From Streptomyces aureocirculatus (GTDB taxonomy: Bacteria; Actinomycetota; Actinomycetes; Streptomycetales; Streptomycetaceae), in assembly GCF_000720475.1 (NCBI RefSeq), contig NZ_JOAP01000002.1, positions 62,001 to 126,000 of the forward strand: a DNA stretch of 64,000 nucleotides, given 5' to 3'. The first letter of the stretch is position 1. Each line of letters begins with the position of its first letter. Below, piece after piece: positions 1-8,283 of the stretch. The position numbers and the translations under genes are program-made. The notes beneath the pieces are model-generated. The model saw only the letters and a list, made by a program, of their open reading frames with translations. It had not been told where the DNA came from and did not search any database.

Positions 1-1127
1 GCGAGGCGCTCGGCCTCGCGGGGGCGGGCGACGCCGCCGCCCTCGCCCGCGACAAGCGCCTGATGCGGCACACCTGGCAGCAAAGCACCCTGCCGCAGCC
101 CGAGTTCCGCCCCGTCGCCACCGAGGCCGACCTGCATGCGGCGGCTCGCTCCCTGCCGGGACCGCTGCTGCTCAAGGCGGCCTGGAGCGCCGGGTCCACC
201 GCGCACCAGATCATCCGCTCCCCGTACGAGGTGTCGGCGGCCTGGGCCCGCTCCCGTACCGTGATGGCCGAATCGGCGCAGCTTGGCTACGCGGAGCTGC
301 ATGTGGCCGAGGCCGACGCGGACTTCGTGGTCGAGCAGATCGTGACCGGCACCGCGGCGGACTGGTTCGACGAGCCCAACTGGGGCGACTACGTCAGCGT
401 CGAGGGCGTCGTGGCGGACGGCGCCTTCCACCCGGTCTGCGTCAGTGGCCGGATGCCGACGGTCGAGCCGTTCACCGAACGCGCGAGCATCACGCCCGCC
501 CCGCTGGCCGAGGCCGCCCAGGGCCGGATCGTGGACCTGGCGCGGCGCGCGGTCGACGCCCTCGGCCTGCGGGACTGCGGGACCCACACCGAGATCAAGC
601 TCGGCGCCGACGGCGGCATGTGGCTGATCGAGACGGCCGCCCGGTTCGGCGGCGCGATGACCGTGCCGCAGATCGAGGAGGTCTTCGGGCTGGACCTCGT
701 CGGCATGCTCGTCGACCATCTCCTCGGTCGCCGGGTGGAATGGCCCGAGCGGGCCCTCGCCCCCGCGCAGGCGCGCGGCGCGGCGGGCTCCCTCGTCGTC
801 CTCGCGGTCGACGGGCGCGGCCGTGCCTGGCCGGACCGCAAGATCTGGGATTTCCCCGCCGTCTCGGCAAAGACACCCCTCAGCCGGGGCAGCCGTCTGT
901 CGGTGGTCGCGGAGAGCTCGCTCCCCGACGGGAGTGTCGTGCCGGTGTACGACCCGGCCGCCGGTGCCAACACCATGGCTGCCCTGTGCCTGCTGTCCGC
1001 CGCCGACGCCCGGACCGTGCTCGGCGACTTCGAGACCCTGGTGGACGCGCTGCCCCGGGTGCTGCCCGCCGCGCGGCCCTTTGTCGTGCGGCCCTCCGTC
1101 GCGCTGACCGAGGAGGTTCCGGCATGA
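1..1127 (+). CDS. ATP-grasp ligase, 5' end outside window
   Basis: The frame is already open at base 3, and the residues before the first ATG (GLAGAG, then ARDK) look like the run-up to an ATP-grasp core, so the ATG at 63 is internal and the gene starts upstream. The visible 374 residues carry a lysine-bearing LLLKAAWSAGS segment, a YVSVEGVV strand, HTEIKL and an acidic IETAARFGG motif where the metal-binding E-x-N-x-R normally sits. This is the pattern of the carboxylate-amine ligases related to BacD-type L-amino acid ligases and carbamoyl-phosphate-synthase-like proteins, which join a carboxylate to an amine through an acyl phosphate. The gene overlaps the dikinase gene by ATGA. A small-molecule or dipeptide ligase role is an inference; the substrate cannot be read. 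Confidence 0.85.
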   Translation, partial: EALGLAGAGDAAALARDKRLMRHTWQQSTLPQPEFRPVATEADLHAAARSLPGPLLLKAAWSAGSTAHQIIRSPYEVSAAWARSRTVMAESAQLGYAELHVAEADADFVVEQIVTGTAADWFDEPNWGDYVSVEGVVADGAFHPVCVSGRMPTVEPFTERASITPAPLAEAAQGRIVDLARRAVDALGLRDCGTHTEIKLGADGGMWLIETAARFGGAMTVPQIEEVFGLDLVGMLVDHLLGRRVEWPERALAPAQARGAAGSLVVLAVDGRGRAWPDRKIWDFPAVSAKTPLSRGSRLSVVAESSLPDGSVVPVYDPAAGANTMAALCLLSAADARTVLGDFETLVDALPRVLPAARPFVVRPSVALTEEVPA

Positions 1128-3142
1128 CCGCCCAGTTGCTCACCGGCTCCGCCGAACCGGCCACGGACCGCACGGTCGTCGGCGAGAACCTCTCCCTGCC
1201 GCTCTTCCGGACCCTCTCCGGGGTCCTGGCGGGACACCCGTACCTCAAGGTCGTCGTCGACCGCGCCGAGAACACCTGGCACCTGCTCGACACCGCCGCG
1301 CACCCCTTCCACGTCGACTACGTCGCCACCCGCGTACTCGGCATGGACCTCAGCGCGCTGGACGCGGATCTGGACGCGTTCAACGCCTCCGTCTACATGG
1401 ACCCCGGGCGCCGCTTCCTGCTCGGTGTGCTCTCCCTGCACGCCGACGGGGAGGCCGACGGCCGTGAACGCTCCTTCCTCGTCCTGGAGACGACCGAGGC
1501 CGACACCATGCACGGGGAACTCCTCGAATTCTTCTACGACTTCGTGCGCACCCGGGTCGACGCCAGGCTGCCGCTCCTCCTCAAACCCGCCAACCACGGG
1601 CAGGAGGAGGAGCTTGCGGCGATCAGCGAACTGCGGGTGCCGCGCATCCTGAGCCATGAGCTCTTCGGCTCCAGGACCCGCACGCCGCTGAACCCCGGCG
1701 AGGCCACCGGGCGGCTGCGGTACTTCCGTACGCACGACGAGTACACGGCGTACCTGGCGGCGGAGTCCGGGCTCGGCTGGGCGGACATCGTGGCCATGCC
1801 GTGCCTGCCGGACGACGTGCCGCGGGTGGCCGGGTTCGTCAACACCGCGCCGATCACGCCGCTCTCCCACACCAATGTCCTCGCCTCCGGCTGGGGCATA
1901 CCCAACGCGATCGTGCGGGACCTGGAACAGCTCGTCGAGAAGGACGGCCTGGACGGCGCGTGGGTACGCTACCGGGTCCGCGAGGAAGAGATATCCCTGG
2001 AGCGCCTCGACCACGAACCCGCCCTGCGCGCTCCGGCCTGGCACCAGCAGCGCATCCGCCTGGAACCGCCGCTGCTCGCGGACGCCCCCGTGCTCTCCCT
2101 GCACCGGCTGCGCAGCGCCGACCGTGACCGCTACGGCACCAAGGCCGCCAACCTCGGTGAGCTGCACCACGTGCTCGACAGCCGCACGGCCGACCTGACC
2201 GCGTACTACGGTCGCCCACGGCCCCCGCGTGAGGACCTGTACGGGCACCTCGCCGCCCGCCTCGGCCTCGGCTCGCCGTCGTCGGCCGAACTCCGCTCCG
2301 GAGCAGCCGACTTCGTGGCCCGGACGGTCGGCGCCCCTGTCGGTGTCGCGCTGCCCTTCGCGCTCCAGCAGCACTTCCTGGCCTCGTCCCCCGCCCTGCA
2401 ACAGGGCATCGGCAAGCTCAAGATGGCACTCGAACTCGACGCCACCGACGTCCTGGACTCACTCTGCCTGCAACTCCAGCACCTGATCCGGCACTCACCC
2501 GTCCCCGAGTCGGTCACCCGGCAGATCAACCAGGCCTTCTCCGCGCCCGCCGGCCCGCACGGCCGCCTGGTGGTGCGCTCCTCGTCCAACGCCGAGGACC
2601 TGCCGGGGTTCTCCGCGGCGGGCGTGTACGACTCCGTCACCACCGTCCACGGCACCGGTGAACTCCTGGAGGCCGTACGGCAGGTGTGGGCGTCGCTGCT
2701 CTCTCCCCGCAGCGTGCGCCTGCGCCACCAGGTCGGCATCTCCCTGGACGACACCTACATGGGCGTCATCATCCAGGAGTACGTACCCGCCGACCTCGGC
2801 GGCGTCCTGGTGACCTGCGACCCGACCCGCCGCGAGGACTTCCGCAACGTCTACCTCAACTGTTCCCCCGGCTCCCCGGAACAGGTGGTCGACGGCTCGG
2901 TCCTGCCGCAGCAGTACCTGTACAACACCGTCGAGGGCGGCGGCCGCACCGTCGCGCTCGGCTCGTGGGGCGCCGGGCTCGCCGCCGCCACCCGCGCCCG
3001 GCTCGCCGACCTGGCCCTGACGGGGCGTCTGCTGCAATCCCACTTCAGCGCGCCCGACGTGGACAGGCCGCTGGACATCGAGTGGCTGATGACCGACCGG
3101 GGTGACTTCCGGCTCGTCCAGATCCGCCCGTACGCGCTGTGA
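1124..3142 (+). CDS. PEP-synthase-like (PEP/pyruvate-binding domain) dikinase
   Basis: 672 residues starting at the ATG that overlaps the upstream stop (ATGA). Residues 1-200 match nothing I recognise. Around 244-261 lies PITPLSHTNVLASGWGIPNA, the swivelling phosphohistidine motif (TPLSHT...GIP). Around 340 is YGTKAANLGEL, then RSSSNAEDLPGFSAAG near 485, and the protein closes with DIEWL...LVQIRPYAL, all features of the PEP synthase ATP-binding domain. In PEP synthase the ATP domain comes first; here the phosphohistidine domain precedes it, as in glucan water dikinases. The PEP/pyruvate-binding barrel is absent. It probably transfers a phosphate from ATP, through histidine, to a small substrate tied to the ligase product. 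The substrate is unknown. Confidence 0.8.
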   Translation: MTAQLLTGSAEPATDRTVVGENLSLPLFRTLSGVLAGHPYLKVVVDRAENTWHLLDTAAHPFHVDYVATRVLGMDLSALDADLDAFNASVYMDPGRRFLLGVLSLHADGEADGRERSFLVLETTEADTMHGELLEFFYDFVRTRVDARLPLLLKPANHGQEEELAAISELRVPRILSHELFGSRTRTPLNPGEATGRLRYFRTHDEYTAYLAAESGLGWADIVAMPCLPDDVPRVAGFVNTAPITPLSHTNVLASGWGIPNAIVRDLEQLVEKDGLDGAWVRYRVREEEISLERLDHEPALRAPAWHQQRIRLEPPLLADAPVLSLHRLRSADRDRYGTKAANLGELHHVLDSRTADLTAYYGRPRPPREDLYGHLAARLGLGSPSSAELRSGAADFVARTVGAPVGVALPFALQQHFLASSPALQQGIGKLKMALELDATDVLDSLCLQLQHLIRHSPVPESVTRQINQAFSAPAGPHGRLVVRSSSNAEDLPGFSAAGVYDSVTTVHGTGELLEAVRQVWASLLSPRSVRLRHQVGISLDDTYMGVIIQEYVPADLGGVLVTCDPTRREDFRNVYLNCSPGSPEQVVDGSVLPQQYLYNTVEGGGRTVALGSWGAGLAAATRARLADLALTGRLLQSHFSAPDVDRPLDIEWLMTDRGDFRLVQIRPYAL

Positions 3143-4539
3143 GGGCGCCCTCCGGCAAGGCGGCGCCAACCGGTCTGACGGACACGGCCCGCCGCATCAT
3201 CCACCTCAACTACGGCTTCCAGTTGCTGTTCAACCTGCTGTGGTGGATGCCGGTGTTCTACGCCTACCAGAAGGCGGCCGGGCTCTCGGACGGACAGATC
3301 TTCGGCATCCAGAGCATCTACTACGTGGCGTTCTGCCTGTTCGAGATCCCGACCGGTCTCATCGCCGACCGGATCGGCACCCGCAACTGCCTGCGCGCGG
3401 GAGCGGTGGTCATGACGGCGGCGAATCTGGCGCCGGTGGTCAGCGCCTCCTACACCGGCTTCCTCGTCCACTTCCTCGCCATCGCCGCGGGCCGTTCACT
3501 CACCTCGGGAGCGGCCAGCGCCTATCTGTACGACGGTCTGCGCGCCGAGAAGTGCGACGAGCACTATCTGAAGGCGGAGGGCACCGCGCGGGCCCTCGGG
3601 CTCGTGGCGAAGGTCGTGTGCTGGCCGCTGGTCGGGCCCCTGATGGCGGTGGCCCACCCGACTCCGTACGTGCTCAGCGCCGCCAGCGCCGCGGGCTCCC
3701 TCCTCTGCGCCGTGGCGCTGCCCCGCCTCGCGGGGGTGGACGGCGGTACGGGGGCCGGCGGTGCGGCGGACAACGGCACCGCGGACGGCCGTGCGGGGAA
3801 GCCGGACGGCGGGCGCGGCAGGGGCGGGGGCGGTGCGTTCCTGCGGGACGCGGGCGTCGCACTGCGCTGTGTCGCCTCCTCGCGATGGCTGGCCCTGGTG
3901 ATGGTGCAGGGCGTGGCGATCTTCACGCTCTCCCGGATCTGCCAGGTCAACCTCTTCCAGCCGATCCTCCTGGACCACGGCATCGCGGAGGCCTCGCACG
4001 GCGGTGTGATGGCGGCGATGACGGTGGCGGAGGCGGTGGCGTCGGCCCGTCCGCAGTGGCTGAGCCGCCGCCTGCCGCCGGTCGCCTGGGTCTCGGTCCT
4101 CAGCCTCGCCCTCGCGGGCAGCCTCGCGGCCATGACGCTCGGCGGGCCGTGGGCCGTGGTCGCGCTGCTCTGCCTGTTCGCCGCCGCGACCGGCTTCGCG
4201 TACCCCGTGCAGCGCAAGCTGGTGAACGACGCCGTGCCCGCGCACGCCCCGCGCGCCACGCTGCTCTCGGTCGAGAGCATCGTGGACCGCGCGGTGTGCG
4301 CACTGGCCGCGATCGCCGCGGGCGCCTATCTCGCCGCCGGGCGCCTGGACGCCCTGCTGTGGCACAGCGCACTCGCCACGGCGGTGCTGCTCGGCGTGTT
4401 CCAACTGCTCCTGCGCAGCGGGGTGGTCAAGCGGGAGGACGCCGGTCGAGAAGTTCGACAAGACGGACCGGCAGAAACGCGGGCAGGTGCGGCCGGCCGA
4501 CCTGGTACGGCACGAAGCCGAGCGCGGAAGCCGCTCTGA
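3139..4539 (+). CDS. MFS transporter
   Basis: 466 residues starting at a GTG that overlaps the dikinase stop (GTGA), so it belongs to the same operon. It has about twelve hydrophobic segments and the MFS loop 2-3 signature (GLIADRIGTRN near residues 73-83). Between the two six-helix halves lies a glycine-rich cytoplasmic loop (about residues 198-233) of low complexity. As the last gene behind a ligase and a dikinase it most likely exports their product or gives self-resistance. Its final 113 bases overlap the end of the convergent HAD gene, so the C-terminal 35-40 residues, rich in R, G and A, may be poorly conserved. Confidence 0.85.
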   Translation: MRAPSGKAAPTGLTDTARRIIHLNYGFQLLFNLLWWMPVFYAYQKAAGLSDGQIFGIQSIYYVAFCLFEIPTGLIADRIGTRNCLRAGAVVMTAANLAPVVSASYTGFLVHFLAIAAGRSLTSGAASAYLYDGLRAEKCDEHYLKAEGTARALGLVAKVVCWPLVGPLMAVAHPTPYVLSAASAAGSLLCAVALPRLAGVDGGTGAGGAADNGTADGRAGKPDGGRGRGGGGAFLRDAGVALRCVASSRWLALVMVQGVAIFTLSRICQVNLFQPILLDHGIAEASHGGVMAAMTVAEAVASARPQWLSRRLPPVAWVSVLSLALAGSLAAMTLGGPWAVVALLCLFAAATGFAYPVQRKLVNDAVPAHAPRATLLSVESIVDRAVCALAAIAAGAYLAAGRLDALLWHSALATAVLLGVFQLLLRSGVVKREDAGREVRQDGPAETRAGAAGRPGTARSRARKPL

Positions 4540-5059
4540 CCTCCTCGGCCGTCTCCGCCTGATGGACGACCCGGCAGCGGCCCGAACCGGCCTTGGCCCG
4601 CTGCCAGAGGGCGGGGGCCGGTTTGCGTTCCGCCTCGGTGCGCGGGGTGAGGACGCGCTCTGCGAAGTCCTTCCAGGGGAAGGGCGTGGGTCCCCGCCAG
4701 GTCGCGTCGACCTCCTGCCGCAGCCTGGCGGCGCGCTCGGCGTCGGTCGCGCCCCAGGAGGACGGCACATTGGTGATCAGGCCGACCGGGATGTGGCGTT
4801 CACGCAGGGCGCGCAGGTACGAGGCCGCGCCGGGCTGATAGCCGGTGCTGCCGTCGCCCGCGGTGTGCACCAGGGTCTCGCCCAGGTCGAAGTACACGAT
4901 GGGGCAGGCACGCGCACGCGCGGCGGCCGCCGCTCCCGTGCCTTCGCCCACGGCGTCGGGCACCGCCGCGCTCGCCGTGGCGCAGAGCACGGCCGACACC
5001 AGGGCAGCGCCAAGCGCGAGGCCTGCCCGCGCGGAGCCCTTGGAGACGGAGCTGTCCAT
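4427..5059 (-). CDS. Secreted HAD-like hydrolase
   Basis: 210 residues from the ATG at 5059, preceded by a purine-rich GGGAAGGG; the frame is open further upstream but that part is low-complexity S/T/P. An N-terminal basic stretch, hydrophobic core and ASA-A site form a signal peptide. Motif I is FDLGETLVHT (nucleophile Asp present, but the usual second acidic residue is Gly), motif II is GLITN and a Lys-Pro follows as motif III. The motif IV acidic pair is not evident: the matching place reads HQAETAEEVRAASALG. It could be an extracytoplasmic phosphatase or a non-catalytic HAD fold. It overlaps the MFS gene tail to tail. Confidence 0.7.
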   Translation of the reverse strand: MDSSVSKGSARAGLALGAALVSAVLCATASAAVPDAVGEGTGAAAAARARACPIVYFDLGETLVHTAGDGSTGYQPGAASYLRALRERHIPVGLITNVPSSWGATDAERAARLRQEVDATWRGPTPFPWKDFAERVLTPRTEAERKPAPALWQRAKAGSGRCRVVHQAETAEEVRAASALGFVPYQVGRPHLPAFLPVRLVELLDRRPPA

Positions 5060-5183
5060 ACGTCGTCGCCCTTCCCTCACGCACACCGGTCCCTCGCGCT
5101 CTACCCCCGCGCACCGGGTGTCACTCGGGTTCCCCCCGGCCTTCCTCGGGTGATGCTCGGGGGCACGTGAGGCTCGGGGGCGC

Positions 5184-5936
5184 TCAGTCGTCGTCGGACA
5201 GGGTGCGGTGCAGGAGAGGAAGCAAGCGGTCCCAGTGGCGCTGGAGTCCGGTGGGGCTGAAGGCGTCGGTGTCGGGCATGGTGAAGCCGTGGACGGTGTC
5301 GGGGTAGACCTCCGTGGTGGAGTCGACACCTGCGGCGTCCAGCGCCTTGTTGAACGCGCTGAGGGCCTCGTCCGTCATGTCGCCCACGGCGAGGCCGAGG
5401 TGGACTTCGGCGGTGAGCTCGGGGACGAGGAGGTGCGGGCTGTCGGGCGCGTCGGAGACCAACTGCCCGGGGTGGAACCCGGCGACGGCGGCCACCCGGT
5501 CCGGGTGGGCCGTCGCGGTGCGCATCGCGAGGACGGCACCGATGCAGTAGCCGACCGTGCCCACCGCTCCGGCGCCGACCTCGGGCTGGGCGCAGAGGAA
5601 CCGGAGGTAGGCGTCGGCGTCGCTCAGGACGCGCTCGGTGGTGTGCTCCTTGATCAGGGGCATCAGTTGGGCGAAGAGCCCGGGGCGGGCCTCCGCGTCG
5701 ATGTGCTCGGGGAGCTCGATGACCGGCGCCGGGCCGTGCCGGTAGAGGAAGTTGGGGACGAGGACGTAGTACCCGTGCCCGGCCAGTTCGCGGGCCCTCT
5801 CCTCAAGGACGGGCCGCACGCCGAAGGCGTCCGGGTACAGCAGCACTCCGGGGTGCCGCCCGCCGCCGTCGGGGAACGCGGCGAACGTGTCGGCCTGTCC
5901 GTCCGGAGTGGGGATCTGGAGTGTCTTGGTGGGCAT
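5184..5936 (-). CDS. Dienelactone hydrolase family protein
   Basis: 250 residues, ATG start with AGGAAG upstream. It is a cytoplasmic alpha/beta hydrolase of the dienelactone hydrolase group: nucleophile elbow GYCIGA with Cys131, the acid near Asp186 and His216 in TVHGF form the catalytic triad. The length matches the family (about 230-250). Such enzymes open lactones or cleave esters, but the family is broad in Streptomyces and the substrate is not predictable here. The gene stands alone, 125 bases downstream of the HAD gene start on the same strand and divergent from the serine hydrolase. Confidence 0.85.
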   Translation of the reverse strand: MPTKTLQIPTPDGQADTFAAFPDGGGRHPGVLLYPDAFGVRPVLEERARELAGHGYYVLVPNFLYRHGPAPVIELPEHIDAEARPGLFAQLMPLIKEHTTERVLSDADAYLRFLCAQPEVGAGAVGTVGYCIGAVLAMRTATAHPDRVAAVAGFHPGQLVSDAPDSPHLLVPELTAEVHLGLAVGDMTDEALSAFNKALDAAGVDSTTEVYPDTVHGFTMPDTDAFSPTGLQRHWDRLLPLLHRTLSDDD

Positions 5937-6333
5937 GGTGCATCTTCCTTCGCGGGGCTCGTACGTGGGCTCGTGCGTGGGACTCGTACCAGTTCACAGT
6001 TTCGGTCAGCCCCCGCCGGGTGCTGCCGGACTCTGCCAGGGGCAGACAAGTAATGATCAACTCGGCTGGTCCGAGGCTACTCGACAGCCGCGAAGAAGCG
6101 TCCGGTCCCTCCCCGCGGCTCCCGACGCCCCCTCCCGGAACAGTCGGTGACGCGCGCACGAACCCTGTTCCGGGGGCTGGCCCCACCCCGGATCGGGCGG
6201 TCAGCAGGATCGTCCCGGGTGATCACGTCCGGAAATGTGGAGCCCGGCACATACCGCCGGTCTTTCAAGTCTCCGTGGGTCACGTTTCCGTAGGTCACGT
6301 TTCCGCGGGACACCTTTCCGTAGGAGTCAGCAC
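5937..6333. other. Divergent intergenic region, 397 bases
   Basis: Upstream of both the dienelactone hydrolase (minus) and the serine hydrolase (plus), so it should hold both promoters. A small hairpin TCTGCC-AGG-GGCAGA lies at 6032-6046, next to the only AT-rich patch (6047-6062). The last 60 bases hold a 15-base tandem repeat listed separately. I see no gene here. Confidence 0.6.
6272..6331 (+). repeat. Four tandem 15-base repeats reaching the ribosome binding site
   Basis: Units start at 6272, 6287, 6302 and 6317. The first two read TCCGTGGGTCACGTT and TCCGTAGGTCACGTT; the third is TCCGCGGGACACCTT; the fourth starts TCCGTAGGAG, and its TAGGAG is the probable Shine-Dalgarno of the serine hydrolase GTG at 6334. 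The spacing is exact. Confidence 0.8.
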
Positions 6334-7524
6334 GTGCGTGAGCAGGCAAGGCAGAAGTGTGGTTCTTCCGTTCGGCAGCGAGGTGGTCGGCGCGGTGTCG
6401 CCGCGGCCGTGGCCGCGGTGGCCGCGGGCGTCATGACGGCGGGCGCCCTGGCGGCGCCCACCGCTTCGGCCGCCACCAGGCCGGACTCCTCCCCCACCAG
6501 GCCGGACTACGTCCAGCGGGGCCTGGACGGGCTGGTGCGCGCCGACGGGGTGCCGGCCGCGCTGGCAAGCGTCAGGGAGCGCGCGGGCCACACCCGTACC
6601 TATACGGCGGGCGTCGGCGATCTGGCCACCGGATCGAAGGTGCCGAGGGACGGTCAGGTGCGGATCGGCAGCAACACCAAGGCGTTCACCGCGGTGGTCG
6701 TGCTGCAACTGGTCGGGGAAGGGAAGATCGGCCTCGACACCTCGATCGAGACCTATCTGCCGGACCTCGTACGCGGGGACGGCATCGACGGGAACCGCAT
6801 CACCGTCCGCCATCTCCTCCAGCACACCAGCGGACTCCCCAACTACGTCAAGTACCTCAGCGACGACGTCCGCCCCTACGCGCCCCGAGACCTTCTCGAC
6901 ATCGCCCTCCAGCACAAGGCCGTCTTCGAACCGGGCAAGGACTGGGAGTACAGCAACACCAACTACGTGCTGGCCGGGATGCTCATCGAGAAGGTCACAC
7001 GCCACCCGCTCGCCGAGGAGCTGGACCGGCGCGTCATCGAACGCGTCGGTCTTCGCCACACCTACTTCCCCGCACCCGGTGACGTGAAGATCCGGGAACC
7101 CCACCCCAAGGGCTACTACCAGGAGGCCCCGGGCTCCCCCCTGCGCGACGGCACGGAGCTCGACCCCTCCTGGGCCTGGGCGGCAGGTCAGATGATCTCC
7201 ACCAACTCCGACCTCAACCGGTTCTACACGGCGCTGCTGTCCGGCGATCTCCTCCCCGGGGCCCAACTCCGTCAGATGCGCACCACCGTTCCCGCCGAGT
7301 ACTTCGGACCCGGCGCCCGTTACGGCCTCGGCATCGTGAGCAGGCCGCTGTCGTGCGGCGGCCGCTACTGGGGTCACGGCGGCAGCACCACGGGCTACGA
7401 GACCCGGGGCGGCGTCAGGGGCGACCTGCGCGCAGCCGCCAACATCGCGGTGACCACCCAGCCGAGCGACAAGGGCGTCATGGAGCGCGTGGACGGCCTC
7501 GTGGACGCGGCGCTGTGCCGCTGA
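6334..7524 (+). CDS. Secreted serine hydrolase (beta-lactamase class C / D-Ala-D-Ala carboxypeptidase family)
   Basis: 396 residues from the GTG at 6334, chosen because TAGGAG lies 7 bases upstream and a signal peptide follows at once (twin arginines GGRRG, Ala/Val core, cleavage near TASAA). The penicillin-binding triad is complete: SNTK with Ser113 and Lys116, YSN with Tyr206, and HGG with His348 in place of KTG. These proteins hydrolyse D-Ala-D-Ala peptides or esters outside the membrane. There is no membrane anchor after the catalytic domain, so the enzyme should be secreted free. Monocistronic. Confidence 0.88.
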   Translation: MREQARQKCGSSVRQRGGRRGVAAAVAAVAAGVMTAGALAAPTASAATRPDSSPTRPDYVQRGLDGLVRADGVPAALASVRERAGHTRTYTAGVGDLATGSKVPRDGQVRIGSNTKAFTAVVVLQLVGEGKIGLDTSIETYLPDLVRGDGIDGNRITVRHLLQHTSGLPNYVKYLSDDVRPYAPRDLLDIALQHKAVFEPGKDWEYSNTNYVLAGMLIEKVTRHPLAEELDRRVIERVGLRHTYFPAPGDVKIREPHPKGYYQEAPGSPLRDGTELDPSWAWAAGQMISTNSDLNRFYTALLSGDLLPGAQLRQMRTTVPAEYFGPGARYGLGIVSRPLSCGGRYWGHGGSTTGYETRGGVRGDLRAAANIAVTTQPSDKGVMERVDGLVDAALCR

Positions 7525-7621
7525 GCCACGCCTGCCGGGGTGGCCGACGCTGAGCGCCGGTGATCGACGCACCGGCGGAAATTCCCTACCGCGGTGACCG
7601 CAAAGGGCGGAGACTCCTCTC

Positions 7622-8239
7622 ATGGCTGACATGAGATCGTTCCGCGACGCGGTCACCGCGTGGGCGGCCGGTGGCCCCGGCGACCCGGCGCGCGAGTGGG
7701 CCGTGCGGCTGCGCGTGCGGACGGTCGTCCTCCTTGAGGGGCCGAGCGATGTCGCGGCGGTCGATACGCTCGCCGCCCGCCGCGGCCGGGACCTGGCGGC
7801 CGAAGGGGTCTGCGTCCTGTCGATGGGCGGCGCCATGAGCGTCGCCCGCTTCGCCAGGATCCTCGGGCCGCCGGGCCTCGGTCTGCGCCTCACGGGCCTG
7901 TGCGACGAAGCCGAGCGCGGCTACTACGCCCGCGGCCTGGAGCGGGCCGGTGCGGCGGAGCAGGAGTTCTTCGTCTGCGCGGCGGATCTGGAGGACGAGC
8001 TCATCCGCGCGCTCGGCGTGGCACGCGTGGAGGAGTTGGTCGGGGCGGAGGGCGACCTGCGCGCCCTTATGACCTTCCAGCGCCAGCCCGCCCAGCAGGG
8101 CCGCGCCCCGCACCAGCAGTTGCGGCGCTTCCTCGGCACCAAGAAGGGGCGCAAGATCAGCTACGGCCGCGTCCTCGTCGAAGCCCTCGACCCTGACCGC
8201 GTACCCGCCCCGCTCGACGATCTGCTCGCCGCCGTCTGA
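7622..8239 (+). CDS. TOPRIM-domain protein (OLD-type), function unknown
   Basis: 205 residues; ATG at 7622 with GGAG about 10 bases upstream (an alternative ATG is three codons in). The sequence has the TOPRIM fold markers: LLEGPSDVAAV (Glu39, Asp43), a GGAMSV turn, the acidic LCDEAE motif near 95 and DLEDELIRALG near 122. This is the nuclease-type TOPRIM seen at the C-terminus of OLD-family endonucleases, but with no ABC ATPase attached and none adjacent. It may act as a stand-alone nuclease or need a distant partner. I cannot assign a pathway. Confidence 0.7.
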   Translation: MADMRSFRDAVTAWAAGGPGDPAREWAVRLRVRTVVLLEGPSDVAAVDTLAARRGRDLAAEGVCVLSMGGAMSVARFARILGPPGLGLRLTGLCDEAERGYYARGLERAGAAEQEFFVCAADLEDELIRALGVARVEELVGAEGDLRALMTFQRQPAQQGRAPHQQLRRFLGTKKGRKISYGRVLVEALDPDRVPAPLDDLLAAV

Positions 8240-8283
8240 CACGCCAGGCACCACGTGACACCCCTACGCTGCGAAGGCCCGCC

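Noticed and set aside
620..1123. Upstream extension of the dikinase frame
   Set aside because: R/G/P-rich and overlaps the ATP-grasp gene; the ATGA overlap at 1124 gives a better start.
389..2401. Minus-strand open frame of 670 residues
   Set aside because: It is antisense to the ATP-grasp and dikinase genes, both with clear motifs; in high-GC DNA the opposite strand stays open by chance.
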